Assembly: GCA_964539665.1 (NCBI GenBank)
Contig: CAZIKB010000011.1
Coordinates: forward strand, 13,010-77,009
Direction: 5' to 3'
Origin: CAZIKB01 sp964539665
GTDB taxonomy: Bacteria > Zhuqueibacterota > Zhuqueibacteria > Oceanimicrobiales > Oceanimicrobiaceae
Length of the DNA stretch: 64,000 bases
A model generated the notes under the pieces. That model made no database searches, was not told the DNA's origin, and worked only from the letters and a program-made list of their open reading frames with translations. Numbering within the stretch: the stretch's first letter is position 1; each line of letters starts with the position of its first letter. This document shows positions 56,400-64,000 of this stretch, piece after piece. Both the position numbers and the translations under genes were made by a program.

Positions 56400-57800
56400 A
56401 TGAAATTAAAAGCAGCGATAGACCTCAGTAAAATCCTCTTCATTCTAATGATAGGTTTCTTTTCGTTTTTATCTCAAGCTCATGCTCAGGAATCGAAAAG
56501 CAAAAAGCTTGAAGATTTTTTAGATAAGGTGAAACCGATAAATGCAATACGTACACAAAGCCAGAATGTTGATCAGGGATGTGCGATTTCAAATTATGGT
56601 CTGATCGGTGATCCTCTGGGCAGGTTTCATTCTTTTGAGATACCAAAAGGCTCGGGTCGAAACTACATTTCTAATATAGAATTATGGGCTGGCGTACAAC
56701 TAACGAATGGTCAAATTTTAGTAACGACAGCGGATGGGGAGCATAACGGTAGAGAGCCTGAATGGAATTCTGCTGACTTTGACAGCATTCAATACGTGAC
56801 GCCGACAAAGGGTGCTTTGGCCGATGTGGATAATTATTGCCGCTATGATGACATAAACGTCATACCCATTCCCGGTCATGGTCCTATCGGATTAGAGGTC
56901 GCTCAAAGTGTATATTCCTGGATGAGTGAAAAATTTATGATTGTTGAGTTCGATATTCGTAATCTCGGTATCCATGGCGACTTGAATAATTAATATTTTG
57001 GAATTAAGGCAGATTTTGATATTCCAGATTATGAAGGAAATAAAGAATTCAATATTAATGACCTGGTAAAATATGATACAGAATACAATTTATCTTATAC
57101 CTTTAATGCAGGCGAACCATCCCCGGACGGAACCATCCTTGGCGGTCATTTTGCCGGCATCAGCATTCTTAATCATGATATTTCCACTCACAGTTGGTGG
57201 AATTGGCAGAACGAGCCTGAAAATGATAGAGATAAATTCCTGCTGCTTTCAAGCAATGAATTTAAATCTGATCCTGCTAATCCAATGGATTATCGGGTTT
57301 TACAGGCTATCGGCCCGGTAAGTGTGCAAGTTGATGAACATATAAGTATAATGATAGCCATTGTTTCGGGAAAAAGCAGTTCTAAAATTTTATCAAATAC
57401 CGACAAAGCAAATAAGTTTGCTGAGAAAATTGAAAGAAAAGGTCTGGCGAAACAAGCATCGTTATCATCGACCAGTGAAACCGCAGGTTTACCTGTTAGT
57501 TTTGACTTGCTCCAGAACTATCCCAATCCTCTAAATCCAGATACTAACATCGGTTATCAATTGCCAGTGAATAGTTTTGTTACATTAGAAATTTATAATA
57601 TCAAAGGCCAAAAAATATAGGTTTTAATTGAGAAGGATGTAAAAGCCGGCTACCACAATTTAATATGGGATGGAGTTGATAAATTTGGTAATACTGTGGC
57701 TACTGGTGTTTATTTTGGCATCATGAAGGCAGAGACTTTAGATAGAAGTGCTGTGCATAATAACTTTAGTGCAACAATTAAGATGTTGGTCATCAAATAA
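56400..57800 (+). pseudogene. Secreted protein with C-terminal sorting domain, interrupted by two stops
   Basis: One reading frame of 466 codons is open except for TAA at 56991-56993 and TAG at 57618-57620. It starts with a GGAGGG box, a signal peptide (about 1-30, ending QAHAQ) and a domain with GLIGDPLGRFHSFEIPKGSG and NISNIELWAGVQ-like strands. The last 110 codons are a T9SS/FlgD-like sorting module: FDLLQNYPNPLNPDTNIGYQ, VTLEIYNIKGQKI, then after the second stop NLIWDGVDKFGNTVATGVYF. The frame and the family layout continue through both stops, so they are point mutations in a once-complete gene, or, less likely, are read through. Confidence 0.8.
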
Positions 57801-57815
57801 AAAAAGGAGGGAGCC

Positions 57816-59456
57816 GTGAAAGAGAGAAATATATTGTTTATAGCCATAAAATGTACTATATTTTTATTAATGATATTAACCACAGATGTTTGGTCGGCAA
57901 ATCCACCAGGCGGCGGTGGCGGTGAAGGCGGCTTTGGTTCGGTAAAGATTTGGTTTCAGTATGATTCAAATCTGGACGGATTTGGTGATACCCCAATTGT
58001 TGACTGGACCGTCTGGATAAGGTATTCTTATGACGCGGACTTTGGTAATGGTACAGAACATATTGTGAGATATTACGACACAACTACGGGTAGCGGCATG
58101 ATTAATGTGTTGGCTGAAAACTTACCGGGCGCCGATGATGCGCTCGACGGCATACTTTTTGAATATGTCGAAGTTTATTCATCGCCTACGTATTCCTTGT
58201 CTGAGGGATGGGTTTATGATCCGATTAGTGGTTATTGCAGAAAATGGTATCAAACTGAATCTGTTTATGAAACGGCTTTATTTTTTGATCCTTCTACTGA
58301 TCAGAATCAAAATGGAGTTGTTGATGATTTTGAGTTACCTTTAGCACAGAAGTTTTGTCCGGTAATATTCTGTCCAGTAAAAGACAGTGGACTTGAATTT
58401 GGAGGCGGTAACATTCCACTAAGACCTGTACCAGTCGAGATTATGGATATCGATGGCCCGAATGGTGTACCAGATGGGAAACTGGATTATCACGATGTAT
58501 TTGTCGAAATACAGATGTTAGGTGGAGATGGAATGTGGTTTACAATTGCTGAATATCAGATGGAAGAACTAATTCTGGCTGGTCAGCTATATTCATCCTA
58601 TTATCCACATCAAGTAGAACGCGATTATTTTGACGAGCCTTCAAATACCATGTGGCATCCGCACTATGAATGGAACTCAACAAACATACCTGAGGAAAAT
58701 GAAGCATGGTATGCAAAATGGGAACAAATATATAATGATAATCCATCAAATAGTTTTATTAGGGATGGTGTCACCTATGTGTCTTTTATAAAGAACATGA
58801 ACGAAGTTACCATCCAATATCGCATGCACTATCCATTTAATAATGCCTCTGCGCGTCATGAAGGAGATTGGCCAAACCTCCAGGTTACTGTAAACTCACA
58901 AGATCCAAATGTGGCAGAAATCGTTTCTGTTGCATATCCTTTTCATGCTGTCGGAACTATTCGTCACGATCCTATTGCATACACTGAGGATTATGCAGAA
59001 ACTTTTTATAATAAGACATATTATGACCAAGGTTATGATCAATTATTTGGCGATAATTATTTTGTAATTGACAATACCCACCCTGTGTCATTTGCAGGTG
59101 GAAGAATTAATGAACTGGGTCTCGAGGGTTATGGTTCTCATGCACAATATCCGCTAATAGGCACCTGGATCAGAGAGGTGACAATTTTACAGGTAGATAT
59201 TGAAGAATATGTTGTGGAAAATGGTTCAATCCCAGGTGAAACAATTAGAATTGACTTTAATAATTACCAAAATATAATTCTTATTCCACCAAAAGCCTAT
59301 GTTGTAGAACATCTAATAAATGATACAGATTTTAACTGGTTGGTTTTTGGTGGATATTGGGGACATCGTATCGGAAGACCATCTGCAGCACTAATTACTG
59401 GGCAACATCCAGGTAGTACTGCACCAGGAAGTCCTTATGGTGGTATATATGAATAA
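57816..59456 (+). CDS. Cassette copy 1: secreted Vps62-like protein with shared central module
   Basis: The 546-residue protein starts with GTG after a strong GGAGGG box, 15 bp after the preceding pseudogene. It has a signal peptide (about 1-28, ending VWSA), a Gly-rich linker NPPGGGGGEGG, and a module (about 40-180) shared with copies 2 and 3. A calcium-loop-like DQNQNGVVDDFE lies at 163-174 and a second acidic loop near 211-222. The C-terminal part resembles Vps62-type domains through RHEGDW (347-352) and GSHAQYP (440-446). It is the only copy with a leader. No catalytic assignment is made. Confidence 0.75.
   Translation: MKERNILFIAIKCTIFLLMILTTDVWSANPPGGGGGEGGFGSVKIWFQYDSNLDGFGDTPIVDWTVWIRYSYDADFGNGTEHIVRYYDTTTGSGMINVLAENLPGADDALDGILFEYVEVYSSPTYSLSEGWVYDPISGYCRKWYQTESVYETALFFDPSTDQNQNGVVDDFELPLAQKFCPVIFCPVKDSGLEFGGGNIPLRPVPVEIMDIDGPNGVPDGKLDYHDVFVEIQMLGGDGMWFTIAEYQMEELILAGQLYSSYYPHQVERDYFDEPSNTMWHPHYEWNSTNIPEENEAWYAKWEQIYNDNPSNSFIRDGVTYVSFIKNMNEVTIQYRMHYPFNNASARHEGDWPNLQVTVNSQDPNVAEIVSVAYPFHAVGTIRHDPIAYTEDYAETFYNKTYYDQGYDQLFGDNYFVIDNTHPVSFAGGRINELGLEGYGSHAQYPLIGTWIREVTILQVDIEEYVVENGSIPGETIRIDFNNYQNIILIPPKAYVVEHLINDTDFNWLVFGGYWGHRIGRPSAALITGQHPGSTAPGSPYGGIYE
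58095..58285 (+). repeat. 191-bp direct repeat, copy 1
   Basis: This stretch, codons 94-157 of cassette copy 1, is identical base for base to 60961-61151 in cassette copy 2. Flanking sequence on both sides is similar or divergent, not identical. Confidence 0.9.
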
Positions 59457-59841
59457 GCTTCGAGAAAGAGCAAATTTATTTATTGTGCTTGATAATATAA
59501 TTATTATCGCCTTGTGTGCCATTTGGTCCTCAGGCTGTATGAAAAGAATCACGATAATCGATCCCGAAGATAACTGGTGGAAGGAGGATAAGACAATTGT
59601 AAAAGCTCAAGGTTTTGAATCCTGGATGTACGTTATAAAAGTCGAAGCTGATTCAGTTTATTGCAAAGTTTCATACGATTCGGAAACCAAAGCTGGAAGT
59701 GTAGTAGTAATTCCCTTGGCCTCAATTGAACGAATTGCCAAGGAGAATATTAAACTGAATCCTTTTGGGATCTTTTTTATTGGAATGCTAATAGGTGGAG
59801 CAATAACTTTCACTATTGTCGGAATACATATTAGTGGGTAA
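59449..59841 (+). CDS. Small lipoprotein with C-terminal membrane helix, following copy 1
   Basis: From the ATG at 59449, which overlaps the stop of copy 1, the protein has 130 residues. A hydrophobic leader ends in WSSGC with C30 as probable lipidation site. A beta-rich part follows (VKAQGFESWMYVIKVEADSV, then VVVIPLASIERI) and then a membrane segment NPFGIFFIGMLIGGAITFTI near the end. It is related to the next gene. The overlap with copy 1 implies coupled expression. Confidence 0.7.
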   Translation: MNKLRERANLFIVLDNIIIIALCAIWSSGCMKRITIIDPEDNWWKEDKTIVKAQGFESWMYVIKVEADSVYCKVSYDSETKAGSVVVIPLASIERIAKENIKLNPFGIFFIGMLIGGAITFTIVGIHISG

Positions 59842-59857
59842 ATTTGGAGGCTAAATA

Positions 59858-60247
59858 ATGAGCTTTAAGAAATTAATAATTCTTATATTATTAAACACTT
59901 CTTTTTTTTCAACTTTCGGCTGTATGAAAAAAGTTACTAATAGCGAGCCTGAAAAATATTTCTTGAGCGTTGAAAACACCAGGGTCCGAGTTAAAGGCTA
60001 TAGTCAATGGATCAAGGTAGTTAAAGTAAAGGATGATTCAGTCTATGTAGAAATTCCTGAAGCCTCTAATTCTGCACATAATAGTATAGTTTCTTTTCCC
60101 TTGAATTCCTTGATAGGAATTGAAAAAACAGAGATTGATGTTAAGAACACGCTTATTTCAGGTATTGTTATTGGTGGGCTTGTTAGCTATATTATTTTGT
60201 CTATTCATCTAATAAAGGAATTTGATACTGAAGATGAAATTTTTTAA
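59858..60247 (+). CDS. Small lipoprotein paralogue
   Basis: The 129-residue protein has a GGAGG box, a leader ending STFGC with C22, a core with VRVKGYSQWIKVVKVKDDSV and VSFPLNSLIGIEK, and a membrane segment near 95-115. The core lines up with the preceding lipoprotein (KxQGFESWMYVIKVEADSV against KGYSQWIKVVKVKDDSV), so the two are paralogues by tandem duplication. Function is unknown. Confidence 0.7.
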   Translation: MSFKKLIILILLNTSFFSTFGCMKKVTNSEPEKYFLSVENTRVRVKGYSQWIKVVKVKDDSVYVEIPEASNSAHNSIVSFPLNSLIGIEKTEIDVKNTLISGIVIGGLVSYIILSIHLIKEFDTEDEIF

Positions 60248-60819
60248 AACCTTCAATCAGTTTTCTAATAGTCGTAAATCGCACTAAATGAGTGTATTTG
60301 AACTTCTCAGTAATTTACTTGAATCACAAATCAACTCCAGTATACGAAAGGCAAAGTTTTAATTTGCTCTTGGTGGAAATAAATGGCTTATAAGTAAGTC
60401 TCATAGCGCAATTTCACCTCTTTAAAGTTTGATTTTTCGGCGATATTCCACTACTCTATTATTCATCTCATCTGCACTTATGTAAAGATGGTCACAGTTG
60501 AGAGTTAATGGTTTTACACTAATAAATTTATCTTTGAACCCAATTTGTGAGTAAAGTTTCCATGGGTATGAAGCAACTACTCAACTAATTCTTGTCAATC
60601 AAATCCCAACTACAGAGTCTATAATTGTAAATTACTGATAATCAATATAATAAGCATAATTTAACATAGCCAAGTAATCGGTTTTCTTATGGTACAGTGT
60701 TTGCTATAGTTTTGCCTTAAACCAAATAAATTAGTTACCGCCGCACATAATTGATTAGGACGCTTACAATTTAGTTTAGTTTACACTCATTAGAAGTATA
60801 CAGGCTGAGAAATTATAAT
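60248..60819. other. Intergenic region before cassette copy 2
   Basis: These 572 bp contain no supported gene, insertion sequence or RNA. No leader, signal-peptide or ribosome-binding-site sequence like that of copy 1 is present before copy 2. The homology to copy 1 begins abruptly near 60838. Confidence 0.5.
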
Positions 60820-62229
60820 GTGATTATTATATCTTTAATGGATGGAGTTGGTGATACTCCAATTGTTGACCGCACCGTCTGGATAAGGTATTCTTATGAC
60901 GCGGACTTCGGTAATGGTACAGAACATATTGAGAGATATTACCAGACAACCACAGGCGGTGGCATGATTAATGTGTTGGCTGAAAACTTACCGGGCGCCG
61001 ATGATGCGCTCGACGGCATACTTTTTGAATATGTCGAAGTTTATTCATCGCCTACGTATTCCTTGTCTGAGGGATGGGTTTATGATCCGATTAGTGGTTA
61101 TTGCAGAAAATGGTATCAAACTGAATCTGTTTATGAAACGGCTTTATTTTTGGATCCTGAAACTGATCAGGATTTAGATTTTATTCTTGATGAATTTGAG
61201 TTATTTTTGGCTGAAAAATTTAGTCCGGTTTTGCATAAACATTCTTATGACCTTCAACAAAATCTTGAGGACTTTGAAAGATTATTATCTATAGGAACAA
61301 ACGAGCTGATTGTGTACAACGATATCGGCCAGACAATTCATACTGAGCCAATTTCCGGTGGTCCTTCAGAACTGCACAAATGGGGTACGTGGCATTGGGA
61401 TACCTATGGATTTGGAAGCGTGAGCAATGGCGTTTACAACTTGGATATAGATAACAGCAAAAGGTATGAGGGAGCACCTATCGGGCAAAGACCTCTTTAT
61501 TACCATGTTTATAAGGAAGGTGATTATTATTATGTTCAGTATTGGTATTATTTTGGAATGAATGATATTAGAGAACAATTGAGTGGTGTACATGCAACTT
61601 GGCATGAAAGTGATTGGGAACATGTTACGATAAAGTTAACAAAAGACGCGAACGGAAGTTTTACTCTATATTTGATTAATTCAGTTAATTTTTATATTCA
61701 CTCCGGTGGGCGAACTGAAGATCCCCAAGTGTGTTGGTGGAGCCCCTCAAATTCTCCAACATATGATAATATTCAACAGGGTTATGCTGATGATACACAT
61801 ACTCATCTGCACGTTTGGTTAGCCGCTAATTCTCATGCTTCCTACAACAGAAATATGTACGTCTATAAAAGAAGTGTGGCAGGGATATCTTACCAAGATA
61901 GAGTTGACTACTCACCAGATTCTTATGATCTATATTTTGAGTATGATCACTTGATTAATTTGGGTGAGGTTATGAAACGAACAAATGTGCAGTGTCCCAA
62001 TAGTGGTTATTATTTGGAATATCATGTTTATCCGGTTTATTATAGTAAGCCTTGGCTTGCATATGTAGGACGTCTAGGTGCTTTTGATGATCCGTATTTT
62101 GTAGCCTCTCCCTCTCCTCATATGCCAGCTTATGAAGATATTAGTCATGGATGGACGATTTTTACGGTAGGAGCCTTCTTCGGCAATGACGGTGCTTCAT
62201 GGGTTATCGACAATAATATTGGCGATTAA
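60820..62229 (+). CDS. Cassette copy 2: leaderless Vps62-like protein
   Basis: The 469-residue frame begins with GTG at 60820 (or ATG at 60838) without a ribosome-binding site or signal peptide. From DGVGDTPIVDRTVWIRYSYD on it matches copy 1 (about residues 54-157), including 191 identical bases, then diverges. The C-terminal part carries HESDWEHVTIKL and WLAANSHASYNRN, a clearer match to Vps62-type domains than copy 1 but a different sequence. It is followed by its own lipoprotein gene. It is either a 5'-truncated relic or a silent donor. Confidence 0.65.
   Translation: MIIISLMDGVGDTPIVDRTVWIRYSYDADFGNGTEHIERYYQTTTGGGMINVLAENLPGADDALDGILFEYVEVYSSPTYSLSEGWVYDPISGYCRKWYQTESVYETALFLDPETDQDLDFILDEFELFLAEKFSPVLHKHSYDLQQNLEDFERLLSIGTNELIVYNDIGQTIHTEPISGGPSELHKWGTWHWDTYGFGSVSNGVYNLDIDNSKRYEGAPIGQRPLYYHVYKEGDYYYVQYWYYFGMNDIREQLSGVHATWHESDWEHVTIKLTKDANGSFTLYLINSVNFYIHSGGRTEDPQVCWWSPSNSPTYDNIQQGYADDTHTHLHVWLAANSHASYNRNMYVYKRSVAGISYQDRVDYSPDSYDLYFEYDHLINLGEVMKRTNVQCPNSGYYLEYHVYPVYYSKPWLAYVGRLGAFDDPYFVASPSPHMPAYEDISHGWTIFTVGAFFGNDGASWVIDNNIGD
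60961..61151 (+). repeat. 191-bp direct repeat, copy 2
   Basis: Identical to 58095-58285. The distance between the two is 2866 bp. Identity at all codon positions including third positions indicates recent exchange or duplication. Confidence 0.9.
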
Positions 62230-62242
62230 AAAAAATAATGGT

Positions 62243-62614
62243 ATGGGAATGATAAGGCAAATATTTGTTTTGTTTTTATCGCTGAGCTTGCTCCTCAATC
62301 ATTTGGGCTGTTACACGAGTCTTGAACTATCACGGACAAAGCTAACCGAAGGACAAGTAAAAGAGAAAATAGAAGTTTTTACAAAACAAGGTAAATCTTA
62401 TGTGCTTGTTAAGTATGAAATAACCAATAACAAAATCATTGGTTATGATAGAGACGGAAAGCAATATGAAGATCTTCTTGAAGACGTTGAGAGTATAACG
62501 ATAATATCAAGACTAAATAAGAAACGAACTATCATTGTTGCCACGTTTGTATTAATATTAGTTCTTTTCTTCTATTATTATTTCTCAATACAAGGTTTTG
62601 GACAACTCCGTTAG
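62243..62614 (+). CDS. Small lipoprotein following copy 2
   Basis: From the ATG at 62243 the protein has 123 residues with a leader ending LNHLGC (C23), a soluble part with EGQVKEKIEVFTKQGKSYVL and YDRDGKQYEDLLEDVESITI, and a C-terminal membrane helix (TIIVATFVLILVLFFYYY). The layout (lipobox, beta-rich middle, final helix) mirrors the lipoproteins after copy 1, though the sequences differ. It begins 13 bp after the copy 2 stop. Confidence 0.65.
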   Translation: MGMIRQIFVLFLSLSLLLNHLGCYTSLELSRTKLTEGQVKEKIEVFTKQGKSYVLVKYEITNNKIIGYDRDGKQYEDLLEDVESITIISRLNKKRTIIVATFVLILVLFFYYYFSIQGFGQLR

Positions 62615-62763
62615 TTAGGTACTGTGTCTGTAATTTTTGAAATTACTATTTAGTTGAGTGATGTGCAAATGTGCCATGTGCTTTGAGAAGCGAGTGGCAC
62701 GTGGTCTTTATCAATAACTGCTGGGATACCGGCGTCACCAATAGTTTGGGCTCTGTGTTCTAG

Positions 62764-63951
62764 GAGTGTCTCATTCCTGGCAAGTTTGCCGATGATGCAC
62801 TCGAAGGCATACTATTTGAATATGTCGAAGTTTATTCATCGCCTACGTATTCCTTGTCTGAGGGATGGGTATATGACCCGATAAGTGGTTATTGCAGAAA
62901 ATGGTATCAAACTGAATCAGTTTATGAAACGGCTTTGTTTTTAGATCCAGCTTCTGATCAGAATCAAAATGGAGTTTTTGATGATTTTGAGTTACCTTTA
63001 GCACAGAAGTTTTGTCCAAAATTATTTCAACCAAAGGATGATAATGGTATTCATTGGGATGCTCCGGGGATTAATTACACTTTGCGGCCTATCCCTGTTG
63101 AGTCTATGGATTCGAACGGAGATGGTATACTTAATGGATATGATGTACGAGTAAAAGTTTATAATGCACAATTAACAGCCTATGTAGGTGAGTGGAGAAT
63201 GGATGAATTGACTGTGGGAGGCTCTCCATATACTAACAAATATCCAGACTTAGTTAAACCTGCTTACCATGTTACTTTTCAGCCACCAGGAAAAGCATAT
63301 GCTACATATACTGTCATGCCTCATTTTAATTGGGCAACATCAGATAATTATGAAGGTAATGTATCATGGTATGGTAGATGGAATGAATTATATTATCAGG
63401 AAGCTGTTCAAAATTCTAATACTTGGTATCTGGATGGAACAATTTATGCTCTTTTTGAAAAGCCTACAGGAGAAAACACAAAAATTATTTATACACTACA
63501 TTATCCATTCAATGCATCTACAAATCGTCATGAGGGAGATTGGCCAAGCATTGTTGTCGAATTAGACACACAAAATCCAGACAATGCAAACATTGTTTCG
63601 GTTAATTATGGTTTTCATGGCAAAAGAACGCTTCGAACAATAATGGTAACTTATAATACATCTGCTGCTGAAGCTCTATATCAAGAAGAATTTATTGATG
63701 ATGGAAATGCCAATCTTGCTTTTGCAAATAAATATTTTGTGATAGATGGAACCCACCCAGTATCCTTTGGAGGCGGAAGGATTAGCGAACTAGGCTTTGA
63801 AGGTTGGGGCTCTCATGCACAATATCCTTGTCCTGGAATTTGGATTAGACATGCGGGAATTGACATTGAGGAATATGTCGTGGAGAGTGGTTCAATAGCC
63901 AATGAAATAGTTTATTTTGACTTTAACAATTATCAAAATATTAAAATCTAA
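62764..63951 (+). pseudogene. Cassette copy 3: 5'-truncated Vps62-like gene
   Basis: The frame is open from 62764, after a TAG at 62761, to the TAA at 63949-63951. It has no credible start: only a TTG at 62854 within a conserved motif. It carries the end of the shared module (EYVEVYSSPTYSLSEGWVYD), the calcium-loop-like DQNQNGVFDDFE, an EF-hand-like DSNGDGILNGYD, RHEGDW and GSHAQYP. It is closest to copy 1 over its length but lacks about 57 C-terminal residues. No lipoprotein gene is visible in the 49 bp left. Confidence 0.65.
62812..63017 (+). repeat. Shared module fragment, copy 3
   Basis: This stretch closely matches copy 1 at 58159-58364, with scattered differences, ending in the same CAGAAGTTTTGTCC sequence. 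Downstream of codon 157 copy 3 follows copy 1 (QNQNGV.DDFELPLAQKFCP), while copy 2 does not. The relationship is thus mosaic. Confidence 0.75.
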
Positions 63952-64000
63952 CATTTCTCACTTAGAAAAACATGGTATAAGTTGTTAAATACATTAAATA

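Noticed and set aside
57073..57321. Separate 82-codon gene inside the interrupted secreted-protein locus
   Set aside because: It is out of frame with the secreted protein, whose own frame is open through this whole stretch and carries the sensible protein sequence.

Overview
The window looks like a chromosome segment of an uncultured Gram-negative bacterium of the FCB group, most like the Calditrichota/KSB1 lineages. This placement is inferred, not measured. It rests on an LptD-type outer-membrane assembly protein, a bactofilin, a bacterial geranylgeranylglyceryl-phosphate synthase, and a secreted protein ending in the QNYPNPLNP type of C-terminal sorting domain. Base composition is moderately AT-rich and nearly all genes up to 55 kb lie on the minus strand.

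Region by region: (1) 0.4-7.7 kb holds a complete F1Fo ATP synthase operon, read atpZ-atpI-atpB-atpE-atpF-atpH-atpA-atpG-atpD-atpC. (2) 7.7-10.9 kb holds a bactofilin, an M23 endopeptidase, parB and parA, with a parS-like palindrome inside parA. (3) 11-24 kb holds an LptD-like protein, rarA, a VapBC-type module, a decayed caspase-like gene with a sixfold repeat, a beta-propeller protein, hflX and a BatA/VWA protein. (4) 24-37.6 kb is dense housekeeping: a PHP phosphatase, GGGP synthase, alaS, a TPR lipoprotein, recX, recA, thpR, cinA, pgpA, pgsA, recR, ybaB and dnaX. (5) 37.8-39.4 kb is an RNA cluster: a large SRP RNA with an Alu domain, tRNA-Ala(CGC), tRNA-Ser(CGA), tRNA-Ser(GGA), then tadA next to tRNA-Arg(ACG), the tRNA type whose wobble base TadA edits, then tRNA-Glu(CTC). 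(6) 39.4-43.9 kb holds tenA, a receiver-only response regulator, two repeat-built envelope proteins and a TPR protein. (7) 43.9-55.2 kb holds four tandem FtsX/MacB-type permeases of about 800 residues with no ATPase gene, plus the C-terminal relic of a fifth.

(8) From 55.8 kb to the end the genes run on the plus strand and the character changes. After an AraC-type HTH gene carrying an 11-G tract and a secreted-protein gene broken by two in-frame stops, there are three related cassettes. Only the first has a signal peptide and a good ribosome-binding site. The other two are 5'-truncated but carry the same central module, with 191 bp perfectly identical between copies 1 and 2, joined to different C-terminal regions with Vps62-like HExDW and GSHA/NSHA motifs. 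Small lipoprotein genes follow copies 1 and 2. The layout of one expressed copy plus truncated donor-like copies suggests diversification by gene conversion, or alternatively a polymorphic secreted effector with lipoprotein partners. This is the best candidate here for an undescribed system; the functional interpretation is inference.
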